A stretch of 64,000 bases of DNA. Source: an uncultured Clostridia bacterium. Lineage in GTDB: Bacteria > Bacillota > Clostridia > Christensenellales > CAG-138. This document shows positions 34,609-43,681 of the stretch, piece by piece; position 1 is the first letter of the stretch, and each line of letters opens with the position of its first letter. The stretch covers positions 62,001 to 126,000 of the forward strand of contig CALVWJ010000005.1 in NCBI GenBank assembly GCA_944366945.1. The letters run 5' to 3'. The notes under the pieces are model-generated. The model saw nothing but the letters and a program-made list of their open reading frames with translations. It searched no databases and was not told the DNA's origin. The position numbers and the translations under genes are program-made.

Positions 34609-36399
34609 TCAAATGGCGCGGGTATAGCCTAAAAGCCACGTCCGCTCTTCCGGTTCAAGGTGTGGCGCAAGCGTTTCGTATACCATGGCATGATAGGCGT
34701 TGAGCCGCATGCGGTCGTCTGCGCTCAACAGGTTTGGATCCACTGCGTCAAGGTCGATGGGTACGCAGGTAAGCGGCGCAAAGCATAGGAACTGCCCATA
34801 CTCGTTTTTCTCCGCCTTGCAGCAGACGAGCTCGTTTTCCAGGCGGATGCCATATTTGCCCGCAATGTAAATGCCGGGTTCGTCGGTCGTAACCATGCCC
34901 GCTTCGAGCACCGCGGAGCTTGCCGCATTCTGCCAGCGGAAATTGTTTGGCCCTTCATGCACGTTGAGCAGATACCCAACACCATGCCCCGTTCCATGCT
35001 TATAATCCACACCCTGCTCCCAGAAGGGCATGCGCGCAAGCACATCCAGGTTCGCCCCGCGCACCCCGGATGGGAAGCGCGCTGCGGCAAGGTGCAGCAT
35101 GCTGCTAAGCACCATGGCAAAATGCCGTTTTTCTTCCTCCGTAAGCGGTCCGAGTGCAAAGGTGCGCGTAATATCCGTTGTGCCTTCATAATATTGCCCG
35201 CCGGAATCCACCAGCAGCAGGCCATGCGGCTCCAAAGGCACGTTGCTTTCCGGCGTTGCAGAATAATGCACAATCGCCCCGTGCGGCCCATAGCCGCAGA
35301 TAGTTTCAAAGCTTAGGCCCAAATTGCCGTCTTGCGCCCGGCGCAGCGCCGCAAGGTATTCCGCTGCGCTCAGCTCGGTCATCGGCGTCTTGCCGATGTT
35401 TTCCTTCAAATAGCGCATAAAGCGTACCATAGCAATGCCATCCTTAAGATGCGCAGCGCGCAGGTTTTCAAGCTCTACGGGATTTTTCACCGCCTTCATC
35501 CGCGTGGTTGGGTTCTCCGCTTCCACGATGGTGGCACCCGCTTTCAAAAGGCTCGCGAAAAGCGCATAGTTCACCCGGGATTCCGAGAGCAGCACCTTGG
35601 TGCCTGCGCCATAGCGGGAAACGAATGCGTAAACCGCATCGTAAGGCTGCACTTCTATGCCAAGCGATGCAAGATGCTCGCGCACACTTGCATCCAGCTT
35701 TGCCGCATCCGCAAACAAATAGGCTCGCTCCGGCTCAATCACCGCATAGCAGAGCACAACGGGATTGTAAACGACATCGTCCCCACGCAGGTTGAAAAGC
35801 CAGGCAATGTCATCGAGCGAGGTAAGCACATGCACGAGCGCGCCCTGCTTTGCCATGGCAGCGCGCACGGCGGCAAGCTTCTCTTGCGCCTCCTGCCCGG
35901 CATATTTCACATCCAACACCCATGCAGGCTTTTCCGAAAGCGGTGGGCGGTCCGGCCAGATCTCGCCGATGAGGTCGCGGTCCACGGCAAGGGAAACGCC
36001 CTTTTTGGCAAGCGCCTTCTCAAATTGCCGCCCCGTTGCGGCCGGCACTGTGCGGCCATCCATGCCGAGCACGCCGCCCTCCGGCATCTTCTCCTCCAAA
36101 TATGCAAGCAGCGTTGGCACGCCCTCCTCGCCCGAGCGCTGCAGCACAATGGGCGTGCCGGCAAGCTGCTGCTCGCCCTGGAGGAAATACCGCCCATCCA
36201 CCCACAACGCGGCTTCATGCTCAAGCACAACCAGCGTGCCTGCTGAGCCGGTAAAACCCGAAAGGTAAGCGCGCGCCTTAAAGTGTGCGCCAACATATTC
36301 GGAAAGATGGAAATCGTCCGTTGGAACATAATAGCCCGCATAGCCGGCCTCGCGCATCTTGGCGCGCAGCGCTGCAAGGCGTTGCTCGATCATCTGCAT
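34609..36399 (-). CDS. pepP: M24 family Xaa-Pro aminopeptidase
   Basis: A 596-residue aminopeptidase P of the long, three-domain type. Two creatinase-like N-terminal domains (residues 1-305) precede a pita-bread catalytic domain, then a C-terminal M24 extension (residues 535-596). Metal ligands are visible: Asp in LLVDSGGQYYEGTTDITRTF, His in GTGHGVGY, Glu in TTDEPGIY and Glu in RLENELV. It removes N-terminal residues before proline. The start at 36399 follows AAGGAG. It is the last gene of the peptidase cluster. Confidence 0.93.
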   Translation of the reverse strand: MQMIEQRLAALRAKMREAGYAGYYVPTDDFHLSEYVGAHFKARAYLSGFTGSAGTLVVLEHEAALWVDGRYFLQGEQQLAGTPIVLQRSGEEGVPTLLAYLEEKMPEGGVLGMDGRTVPAATGRQFEKALAKKGVSLAVDRDLIGEIWPDRPPLSEKPAWVLDVKYAGQEAQEKLAAVRAAMAKQGALVHVLTSLDDIAWLFNLRGDDVVYNPVVLCYAVIEPERAYLFADAAKLDASVREHLASLGIEVQPYDAVYAFVSRYGAGTKVLLSESRVNYALFASLLKAGATIVEAENPTTRMKAVKNPVELENLRAAHLKDGIAMVRFMRYLKENIGKTPMTELSAAEYLAALRRAQDGNLGLSFETICGYGPHGAIVHYSATPESNVPLEPHGLLLVDSGGQYYEGTTDITRTFALGPLTEEEKRHFAMVLSSMLHLAAARFPSGVRGANLDVLARMPFWEQGVDYKHGTGHGVGYLLNVHEGPNNFRWQNAASSAVLEAGMVTTDEPGIYIAGKYGIRLENELVCCKAEKNEYGQFLCFAPLTCVPIDLDAVDPNLLSADDRMRLNAYHAMVYETLAPHLEPEERTWLLGYTRAI

Positions 36400-36485
36400 G
36401 GATACTCCTTTCTTAATACGCATTACAGGGGCAATCCAAGACCGCCCCTGTACATAAAACACAACCGATGTTGCCGCGCGCAGCC

Positions 36486-37490
36486 TTACCGGTGCGGCAG
36501 CTCCTTCTTTGCCACAGCTGCACAGACAAGCTGCACGGCCGCTGCATAGTCCGCAAGATCCGCGGTTTCCACGGGAGAGTGGATATAGCGCGTTGGGATG
36601 GAGATGCACCCGGAGAGCACGCCGCTGCGCGTGCGCTGCACTGCGCCCGTATCCGTGCCGCCGCCGCGCAGCACTTCCGGCTGGACGCGGATGCTGTTCT
36701 CTTCCGCAGCTTCTTCCAAGAACGCGCGCACCACCGGCGGCACGATGACGGAGGAATCCATCACCTTTACCGTAGCGCCAGCGCCAAGCTTTACGCTCAT
36801 GCGGCTGCACTTGGGGGTATCGCCCGTGCCGGTGACATCCAGGCTGATGTTGAGGTCCGGCTCGATGGCATAGGCGGCAGCGCCAGCGCCGCGCAGGCCG
36901 ACTTCCTCCTGCACGGTAAACACCGCGTACACATCATGCACGTTCTGCATCGTGCGGAACGCTTCTACAACCGCCGCGCAGGCGATGCGGTCATCCAGCG
37001 CACCGGAAGAAATGCGATTGCCCATCTCCACAAAATTGGTGGCATAAACCGCAACATCGCCGATCTGCACCTTGGCTTCAGCCTCCTCGCGGCTTGTTGC
37101 ACCAATGTCCACAAACAGCTCCGGCATAGTCGTATCCTTTACGCCATGCTTTTCGGTTTCAAAATACGTCACGCCCCGCGTGCCGTTTTCAAAGCGCACC
37201 TCCCGCGCCGCAGAGATCACCGGATTTACGCCGCCCACATTGGATACGCGCAGGAATCCCTTTTCATCGATGTCCACCACGATGAGGCCGATCTGATCCA
37301 TATGCGCACTGAGCATAACCTTTTTGCCGGAGGTTCCCTTTTTCACGGCGATCAAATTGCCGAGCGCATCGTTATACACCTCATCCGCAAACGGCTCCAC
37401 ATAGCCGCGGATCACATCGCTCACAGTCTGTTCCCGGCCGGAAGGGCCGTATGCCGCCAAAATGCTTTTGAGCATATCCTTATCAAACAT
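36486..37490 (-). CDS. M42 family aminopeptidase (copy 1)
   Basis: A 334-residue M42 metallopeptidase. Metal and catalytic motifs: AHMDQIGL, GALDDRIAC, QEEVGLRGA (catalytic Glu pair), DVTGTGD and HSPVET. M42 enzymes form large tetrahedral shells that trim short peptides. One base separates the start from the stop of the next M42 gene, and the ribosome site GAGGTG lies inside that gene. The three copies differ, suggesting distinct residue preferences. Confidence 0.92.
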   Translation of the reverse strand: MFDKDMLKSILAAYGPSGREQTVSDVIRGYVEPFADEVYNDALGNLIAVKKGTSGKKVMLSAHMDQIGLIVVDIDEKGFLRVSNVGGVNPVISAAREVRFENGTRGVTYFETEKHGVKDTTMPELFVDIGATSREEAEAKVQIGDVAVYATNFVEMGNRISSGALDDRIACAAVVEAFRTMQNVHDVYAVFTVQEEVGLRGAGAAAYAIEPDLNISLDVTGTGDTPKCSRMSVKLGAGATVKVMDSSVIVPPVVRAFLEEAAEENSIRVQPEVLRGGGTDTGAVQRTRSGVLSGCISIPTRYIHSPVETADLADYAAAVQLVCAAVAKKELPHR

Positions 37491-37491
37491 A

Positions 37492-38511
37492 TCACAACAC
37501 CTCATCGAATTTTTTGGTCTTTAGGAAGGAATCCGCAAGCCGGTATGCATTCTCGAAATCGCGGATGGAAGCGATGCTACTCGGGGAATGGATATAGCGG
37601 CAAGGGACGGATATGCCGCCCGCAATGCAGCCGGACAGCGCCTTGTGAATTGCGCCCGCATCCGTGCCGCCGCGCGTGCCCTGGCGCAGCTGGAACGGGA
37701 TGCCCGCTTCCTTGGCTGCGCGTTTGAGCGCCTCGAACATCTTGGGTTTTACGATGGTTGCGCCGTCCATAAAGGAAATGGCCGGGCCGCCGCCCACCTT
37801 GGTTACATGCTCATGCCCCTCGGCCTGCGGCATATCGTTGGCGGTGGTGCCCTCGAGAGCGATCGCCACATCGGGCTTTACATTATAAACAGCCGCCTGT
37901 GCTCCGCGCAGGCCAAGCTCCTCCTGCACGGTAAACACCGCATAAAAATCGCAGGCATAGGTGTTTTTGAGCAGTTCCAGCGCGATTGCGCAGCCCACGC
38001 GGTCGTCCAGCGCCTTCGCCTTCATTCTGTCCTCTCCCAGGCGCTCCCACTTGGTGGTAAAGCATACGTAATCGCCCGGGTTGACATATTTGAGCGCATC
38101 GGCCTTATCCTTTGCGCCGATGTCGATAAACAGCTCGCTGTGCCCGAGCGCGCGGGAAAACTCCTCCTCGCTCTGCAAATGGATCGCTTTTGCGCCGATT
38201 ACGCCGGGCACCTCGTTCGGGCCGATCACCACGCGCTTTGAAACCACAACGCGCGGATCGATGCCGCCCGCCTGGTAGGCAAGCAGGCCGTTGTCCATGG
38301 CGCCCCATACGATCATGCCGACTTCATCCATGTGGGCGCAAACCATTACGCGGCGGCCCTCGCCTTTTTTGTGGGCATAAAGGTTCCCCATGGTGTCCAC
38401 CCAGACTTCATCGGCATATTCCTTTGCGATATCGCGGATATACCTGCGCACGCGGCCTTCATCGCCCGATGCGCCATTGAGGTTGCAGAGTGCTTCTAAT
38501 CGTCCAAGCAT
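37492..38511 (-). CDS. M42 family aminopeptidase (copy 2)
   Basis: A 339-residue M42 peptidase with AHMDEVGM, KALDDRVGC, QEELGLRGA, ALEGTTA and HSPSS. The start at 38511 follows GGAGGAAACGCT, which lies in the end of the upstream copy (16-bp overlap). It sits between the other two copies in the operon. Confidence 0.92.
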   Translation of the reverse strand: MLGRLEALCNLNGASGDEGRVRRYIRDIAKEYADEVWVDTMGNLYAHKKGEGRRVMVCAHMDEVGMIVWGAMDNGLLAYQAGGIDPRVVVSKRVVIGPNEVPGVIGAKAIHLQSEEEFSRALGHSELFIDIGAKDKADALKYVNPGDYVCFTTKWERLGEDRMKAKALDDRVGCAIALELLKNTYACDFYAVFTVQEELGLRGAQAAVYNVKPDVAIALEGTTANDMPQAEGHEHVTKVGGGPAISFMDGATIVKPKMFEALKRAAKEAGIPFQLRQGTRGGTDAGAIHKALSGCIAGGISVPCRYIHSPSSIASIRDFENAYRLADSFLKTKKFDEVL

Positions 38512-39545
38512 AGCGTTTCCTCCCAATCGGCACCGATGTTCGCGGCAACGCCCGCGATCACCTTGGCGCAGTTTTTGAGCGTTTCCTTGGAAATCACCTC
38601 AACGCTCGTGTGCATATACCGGAGCGGCAGGGAAATGAGCCCCGTTGGGATGCCGCCGCGTTCCACCTGCAGCGCCCAGGCGTCCGTGCCCGTGTGCGCA
38701 ATGCACACATCCGTTTCCCACGGGATATTCTGCTCCACCGCGGACGCCTTAATCTTTTCGAACATCTTCGGATGGATGTTGCCCCCGCGGCACACGGAAA
38801 CCTTATCAAATTCCACATAGTCGGTGGGCTTTGCGCCGGGCTGCGGCGCATGGCATACATCCATGGCGATCGCCATATCGGGGTTGATATGATAACCGCC
38901 GGCTTTCGCGCCGCCGCCTGCGGATTCTTCCTGCACGGAAGCGCAGAACACCACGTTGCAGAAAAGCTTATAGTTTTTCAAGATGTCCATGGCCTCCAGC
39001 ATGCAGACGATGCAGGCGCGGTCATCGAAGGTTTTCCCTGCGATGAAATCGTTTTTAAGCTCCATGGGCGGGAAGGGGGCAAATGTGACGTTATCCCCAA
39101 CGCGCACAAGCGCGCGCACGCGCTCAGCAGGCAGGCCCGTGTCGCAGACGAGGTCGTCGATCTTATAGGCTTTGTTTTTATCATCCTTGTTGAGCAAGTG
39201 CGGCGGTATTGCGCCGACCACAGCCGGGAGCACTTCGCGGCCGTATACGCGCACCTCGGAACCGGGCAGCACGCGCGGGTCAACGCCTGCAACGGAGCGC
39301 AGACGCAGCATGCCGTTTTCCTCAATCTCCGTGACCATCATGCCCACCTCGTCCATGTGCGCCATGACGAGCAGCGTTGGCCCATCCTGATTGCCGATGC
39401 GGCCATAAGTATTGCCCATCGGGTCAATCCAGACATCGCTGGTATGGGCGCGGAAATATCCCTGCACGGCGCGGGACACGGCGGCTTCATTGCCCGTCAC
39501 GCCAGGAAGCGTCGTGAGATCGGATATTGCCTTGAAAATATCCAT
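38496..39545 (-). CDS. M42 family aminopeptidase (copy 3)
   Basis: A 349-residue M42 peptidase: AHMDEVGM, TFDDRACIV, QEESAGGGA (a looser version of the catalytic QEE motif), MDVCHA and HTSVE. It is the first of the three M42 genes. AAGGAG precedes the start. The 282-bp gap before it separates it from the M19 dipeptidase gene and contains a stem-loop (39647-39681). Confidence 0.92.
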   Translation of the reverse strand: MDIFKAISDLTTLPGVTGNEAAVSRAVQGYFRAHTSDVWIDPMGNTYGRIGNQDGPTLLVMAHMDEVGMMVTEIEENGMLRLRSVAGVDPRVLPGSEVRVYGREVLPAVVGAIPPHLLNKDDKNKAYKIDDLVCDTGLPAERVRALVRVGDNVTFAPFPPMELKNDFIAGKTFDDRACIVCMLEAMDILKNYKLFCNVVFCASVQEESAGGGAKAGGYHINPDMAIAMDVCHAPQPGAKPTDYVEFDKVSVCRGGNIHPKMFEKIKASAVEQNIPWETDVCIAHTGTDAWALQVERGGIPTGLISLPLRYMHTSVEVISKETLKNCAKVIAGVAANIGADWEETLCLDD

Positions 39546-39646
39546 ACGCTTTGTTCTCCTTTTTCTGGATTTTCAAGCGGGCTTTGCCCGCAGGAAGCCG
39601 AGCGATCTGCACGCTTGCAGATCCTGTTCTCAACCAATTCGCATTG

Positions 39647-39681
39647 CACGGTTTTCCGGCCTTGCACAGGCCGAAAAACCG
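39647..39681. terminator. Stem-loop between M19 and M42 genes
   Basis: CGGTTTTCCGGCC pairs with GGCCGAAAAACCG around TTGCACA with one mismatch. No good U tract; a processing site or weak terminator is possible. Confidence 0.4.
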
Positions 39682-39827
39682 CTCTCTTAACTTTCATTCA
39701 CACAACTTAGCTTTCACTTTTCGTTCGGCTCACATGCCTGCCGTAAAGCTCTCGCTCTGCTTGCAAAAGGCCATCCCGGCCAAGCATGTGCTTTAGAGCT
39801 CCATGGCAGCAGCCTGGCTTATGCGCA

Positions 39828-40799
39828 TTACCCAATGCAGTCTTTGATGACGCGCAGCGCGTTGCCATGGGTAATCAAATCCACCTCACGCGCGGTGAAG
39901 GCCTTGTTGAGTCCCTCTTCAAGCATGGGCAGCCCGGCGCAATCCTTGAATTCCAACGTGGAGCTGATACCGTCGAAGTCCGAACCGAGCGCCACCGTTT
40001 CCACGCCCGCAACATCCGCGATATGCCGCGCATGGCGCACAAGATCCTCCACGCGGGTATATTTTGCGCCTTCCACCAGGAAATCCGCTTCAAAGTTCAA
40101 GCCGGTCACGCCACCTTTGCTTGCAAGGGCGCGGAGCATGTCGTCCGTCAAATTGCGGTAAATGTTGCAGAGCGCCTTTGCATCGGAATGCGAAGCAACA
40201 AACGGCTTTTTCGAATATTTCACCAGATCCCAGAATCCAGCATCCGACATATGCGAAGAATCTGCGATGATGCCAAGCTCGTTCATGCGGGCGAGCGCCT
40301 CGATGCCGAAAGGTTTAAGCCCCTTATCGGGCGCCGTTTTATTCGGGAACCCAAGGCTGTTTTCATGGTTCCAGGTAAGGGTGATCAGCCGCACGCCGCG
40401 CGCATACATCGCATCCAAGCGCTCCAGCTTCCCTTCGAGCGGCACGCCATCCTCCACGGTGAGCATTGCGGACATTTTTCCCTCGGCGATATTCTTTTCA
40501 ATATCCGCATAGCAACGCACCTGCGTGATTAGGTCAGCATTTTTTGCCATCTCCGCATCAAAGCAATCCGCCGTTTTCTCGAAATATTCCCAGGGCCCGA
40601 TCTCTTCCCCAGTCGCGGCGTCATGCGCCGGCGTAGGAATATAGAGCGCAAAGCATTGCAAAAGGCTTCCCCCCTCGCGCATGCGCAGCAAATCCAGGTG
40701 GCAGTCGTTGCTGCGCAGGTTCTTCTTGCCGCAGCTGCGGTAAACCTCGCAGGCTACCGTATCGCAATGCAAATCAACAAAGCGCATCTTGCTCATCAT
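39828..40799 (-). CDS. M19 membrane-dipeptidase family enzyme
   Basis: A 323-residue M19 (renal dipeptidase) enzyme with VDLHCDT (metal His-x-Asp), LTVEDG (bridging Glu), SSHMSD and ASHSDAK histidines, and ALGSDFDG. There is no signal peptide, so it acts in the cytoplasm on dipeptides, including D-residue ones. AAAGGATGG precedes the ATG. It follows the amidase by 47 bp and fits the peptide-turnover operon. Confidence 0.92.
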   Translation of the reverse strand: MMSKMRFVDLHCDTVACEVYRSCGKKNLRSNDCHLDLLRMREGGSLLQCFALYIPTPAHDAATGEEIGPWEYFEKTADCFDAEMAKNADLITQVRCYADIEKNIAEGKMSAMLTVEDGVPLEGKLERLDAMYARGVRLITLTWNHENSLGFPNKTAPDKGLKPFGIEALARMNELGIIADSSHMSDAGFWDLVKYSKKPFVASHSDAKALCNIYRNLTDDMLRALASKGGVTGLNFEADFLVEGAKYTRVEDLVRHARHIADVAGVETVALGSDFDGISSTLEFKDCAGLPMLEEGLNKAFTAREVDLITHGNALRVIKDCIG

Positions 40800-40846
40800 A
40801 ATCCATCCTTTCTCTCATGCAATTTTAAGTTAAACCTTTGCCGCGT

Positions 40847-41413
40847 TTATCGTCCAAGCGCTGCGCGTACGGCAGCACGGAAATCATCCATGGTGCGGTT
40901 GTGGAACTTCCACCAGTGCTCCGGGTCAAGATGGCCGGAGGCCGTGCCGCGCGCATAGCCTTCGCTGTGGCTTAGAATCTCTTCCACGGAGATGGTCGGG
41001 AATTTCCCCATCAAGAAAACGCAGAGCTCCACAGCGTTCTTCCAGATCTTATCGAAATATGGCTGCTGCGCTGCCGCGTCGTAGCCGATGATGTCAAATT
41101 CCGTCCAATACGCCATATGCGGCGGTTCGCAGATCTCAACGCCAATATGGTCGTTGTTGTCGGTGCCGCCCGCATGCCAGCCGCGCATGTCCCAGGGCAG
41201 ATACTGCATGACCCCTTCATCATCCAAAAATGCATGCACGCACACTTGTCGCCCATTCTGTTCGCTTGCGGGCTTATTCCAAAGGGGGAACCAATCCGCC
41301 GCGCGCACGCCCGGCTCTGCGGTGCTGTGAATCGTAATCCCGCGCGGCACGATCATGCGGCCGGCCTTGTAGCAATCGTTCTCCGTCATCAATTTGGTGA
41401 CGATCTTTACCAT
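40847..41413 (-). CDS. N-acetylmuramoyl-L-alanine amidase (Amidase_2)
   Basis: A 188-residue amidase_2/PGRP-type domain without signal peptide or wall-binding repeats. The zinc ligand His29 lies in ITIHSTAEPG. The second half has LSHSEGYARGTASGHLDPEHWW, with the other zinc histidine and acidic residue. Such single-domain forms occur in prophages, but no phage genes are nearby. Being cytoplasmic and next to a dipeptidase, it may cut recycled muropeptides; this is inferred. Confidence 0.88.
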   Translation of the reverse strand: MVKIVTKLMTENDCYKAGRMIVPRGITIHSTAEPGVRAADWFPLWNKPASEQNGRQVCVHAFLDDEGVMQYLPWDMRGWHAGGTDNNDHIGVEICEPPHMAYWTEFDIIGYDAAAQQPYFDKIWKNAVELCVFLMGKFPTISVEEILSHSEGYARGTASGHLDPEHWWKFHNRTMDDFRAAVRAALGR

Positions 41414-41471
41414 GTTCCCTTCCTCCTTATGAGATTTTAAATTTACTATGGTCGTTGCTTTTTCTTCGCCT

Positions 41472-42401
41472 TTATTTCCCGCTCTCCACCTGCGGCGCTG
41501 GCTTTTTCTTTTTCAGCAGCTCCGGCGCAAGCTGCGCCAGAATGATGGCGGCAAACACGAGCACGCAGCCAAGCAGTTCCCTTAGCGTGAGTTTTTCCTG
41601 CAGCAACACCCATCCTGCAAGCACCGCAAACACGCTCTCAAGGCTCATCAGAAGCGAAGCCATAGTAGGGCTCGTGTTCTTCTGCGCAATGATCTGCAGC
41701 GTATACCCAACGCCCGAAGAAAGCACGCCCGCATACAGGATGGGAAGCCACGCAGAAAGGATGTCCTCGAGGTTCGGCTTTTCAAAGAGGAACATTGCAA
41801 TCGCGCAAAGCACGGCGCAGGTAAAAAACTGGATGCAGGACATGCGCACGCCATCCACATATGGGGTGAAGTGATCGATTACAAGGATATGGATGGAGAA
41901 GCAGCATGCGCATGCCAGCACGAGCAGGTCACCTTTGCTGATGGTAAACGCTTCCGTGATGCACAAAAGGTACATGCCCGCCGCCGCAATCAGCACGCTC
42001 AGCCATACGAGAAGCGGCACTTTTTTCTTTAGGAAAATGCCGAGGATCGGCACGATGATGATATAGAGCGCAGTAATGAAGCCTGCTTTGCCCACCGTGG
42101 TATATCCGATGCCGATCTGTTGCAGGGAGCTTGCAACCGCAAGCGCCGTGCCGCAGCAGATGCCGCCGATTACAAGCTTTTTCTTATCCTGCGGCGGCTT
42201 GGGGACGGCAAGGCGCGCGTTGCGCCGGTCAAAAAAGAAGATCACCGGCAAAAGCGCAACGCCGCCAACAAACGAGCGCACGGCGTTGAAGGTGAACGAG
42301 CCGATTTCATTTCCGGCATGCTGCGCCACGAAGGCGACGCCCCAGATGAGGGCAGTTAAAACGAGGAGAAGGTTGCTCTGAAGCGTTTTCTTGTTGTTCA
42401 T
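41472..42401 (-). CDS. EamA/DMT family permease
   Basis: A 309-residue protein with ten membrane segments in two five-helix EamA repeats; TALIWGVAFVAQHAGNEIG and TSPTMASLLMSLESVFAVLAGW are typical. It is probably an exporter or importer of amino acids or metabolites. It heads the peptide-turnover cluster, which could hint at amino acid or peptide transport. The C-terminal tail is lysine-rich. The start is followed by an internal ATG-free N-terminus, so the first Met is used. Confidence 0.88.
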   Translation of the reverse strand: MNNKKTLQSNLLLVLTALIWGVAFVAQHAGNEIGSFTFNAVRSFVGGVALLPVIFFFDRRNARLAVPKPPQDKKKLVIGGICCGTALAVASSLQQIGIGYTTVGKAGFITALYIIIVPILGIFLKKKVPLLVWLSVLIAAAGMYLLCITEAFTISKGDLLVLACACCFSIHILVIDHFTPYVDGVRMSCIQFFTCAVLCAIAMFLFEKPNLEDILSAWLPILYAGVLSSGVGYTLQIIAQKNTSPTMASLLMSLESVFAVLAGWVLLQEKLTLRELLGCVLVFAAIILAQLAPELLKKKKPAPQVESGK

Positions 42402-42445
42402 ATGTGTGGTTCCTTTTGAAAAATGGGCGCCTTTTCATAAACAAT

Positions 42446-42475
42446 ACGCCGCTTGTATTGTATCACAAGCGGCGT
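42446..42475. terminator. Terminator between phosphorylase and DMT genes
   Basis: ACGCCGCTTG pairs perfectly with CAAGCGGCGT around a ten-base loop. On the minus strand it is followed by ATTGTTT, so it likely ends phosphorylase transcripts before the DMT gene. Confidence 0.65.
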
Positions 42476-42511
42476 GTTCCCGCAATTCGTGCAGGAAAAA
42501 ATGGGTATGTT

Positions 42512-43357
42512 TTAAGCTTTGCCCTGTGCAAAGCAGGCGTAGAGGATTTTGGGGAACACGGTTGCGCGCACGCGCTTGCGGTAAGCGCGCTCCTCCGCTT
42601 CCCGCCCGCCCAGGAGCGATTTGTTTTGCAAGGCGTTATCGCTCACGCTGAAAAGTGCCGCCATGCGGTAGCCCGCAAGCTCGGCCGCACGGAATACAGC
42701 GGCCGTTTCCATCTCCACTGTGTTGCAGCCAAGCGCAAGGATTGCATCGATGCGGGAAAACTGCGCAAAAATGGTATCGATGCTGAAGTTCCGTGCCGTA
42801 TGGAACCCAACGCCCTCTTCCCCGGCGATGCGCTTTGCCGCTTGGATGAGCCGCCCATTGAGCGCTGCATCCGGGTAGGCCCGCATGCCGAATGGATTGT
42901 TTTCTGCAAGCGATCCGGGAAGCAAGTAGCGGCTCGCTCCATCCCCGCAGACGGAAAATTCCGGCACAACGATATCTCCGAGGCGCATCGCGGGGTCAAG
43001 CGCGCCCACCGAACCGATGAACAGGCATTCCTCGCAGGCCGTAAGCCCAAGGGAAAGCGCGGCATCCATGCACACCGGCGCGCCGATATGCGTTTTGATG
43101 AACGTGACCGCTTCGCCTTTCGGGGGCGTTACATCCCACACCATGATTTCCGCATTGGGCACGGGTGAAAGGTATTCCGCCCGCCCAAAGGCTTCCGGCG
43201 CGAACATGGAAGGCTCCCACCAGGGAGCGAGGATCACCCGGCGGCGGATACACGAAGCCGGCACGCCAAGCCCCTCCTCCGCGGCACCCTCGAGCGTCCC
43301 GCCATAGCGCGCCATGCCATCCAGCATGGTTTGATATAGGGCGTGATGTTTTTTCAT
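42512..43357 (-). CDS. Nucleoside phosphorylase family protein
   Basis: A 281-residue member of the purine nucleoside/uridine phosphorylase superfamily. FIGSVGALDPAMRLGDIVVPEF is the phosphate/ribose-binding region, and GCNTVEMETAAVFRAAE is the ribose-contacting helix with its key glutamates. The substrate base is not evident. The start at 43357 follows AAAGGAGG by seven bases; an earlier ATG at 43399 has no ribosome site. Confidence 0.88.
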   Translation of the reverse strand: MKKHHALYQTMLDGMARYGGTLEGAAEEGLGVPASCIRRRVILAPWWEPSMFAPEAFGRAEYLSPVPNAEIMVWDVTPPKGEAVTFIKTHIGAPVCMDAALSLGLTACEECLFIGSVGALDPAMRLGDIVVPEFSVCGDGASRYLLPGSLAENNPFGMRAYPDAALNGRLIQAAKRIAGEEGVGFHTARNFSIDTIFAQFSRIDAILALGCNTVEMETAAVFRAAELAGYRMAALFSVSDNALQNKSLLGGREAEERAYRKRVRATVFPKILYACFAQGKA

Positions 43358-43681
43358 AGCTGCCTCCTTTTTATGCTTTGGCATCCGCAATGCCTGCACG
43401 CGCCGTTTCTTGCCCCAAACGGGCGCATTGTGAACGGAATACTGGAATCAAGAAAGGCGGCCAAAGGCCGCCTTGGGCTGTCAAAGCGCCCCGAAAGGCT
43501 TAAGGGTTCCATGGCACTGGCGGTAAAGCGGCAATGCGCTGCCCTTGCAACGCCGCGCTCGGCCGCGAGGCGCTTGCCTTTAGGCGCATGCAGGGCAGCA
43601 CGTCAATGCGCGCTCCATTCGCAAAAGGCTGCACAGCGCAACGTCTTTTTCCCGCGCGTTGTGTCCTTCCTTCGTGAGAGA
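43358..43681. other. 324-bp spacer with hairpin
   Basis: No gene supported. AAGGCGGC-CAAA-GGCCGCCTT (about 43454-43473) is a GC-rich hairpin. A short dyad GTGAGAGATCAC overlaps the start of the acyl-CoA ligase end at 43672. Confidence 0.35.

Noticed and set aside
40847..41413. Amidase considered as a prophage endolysin
   Set aside because: No holin, structural or integrase genes nearby; it sits within the peptide-turnover gene series.
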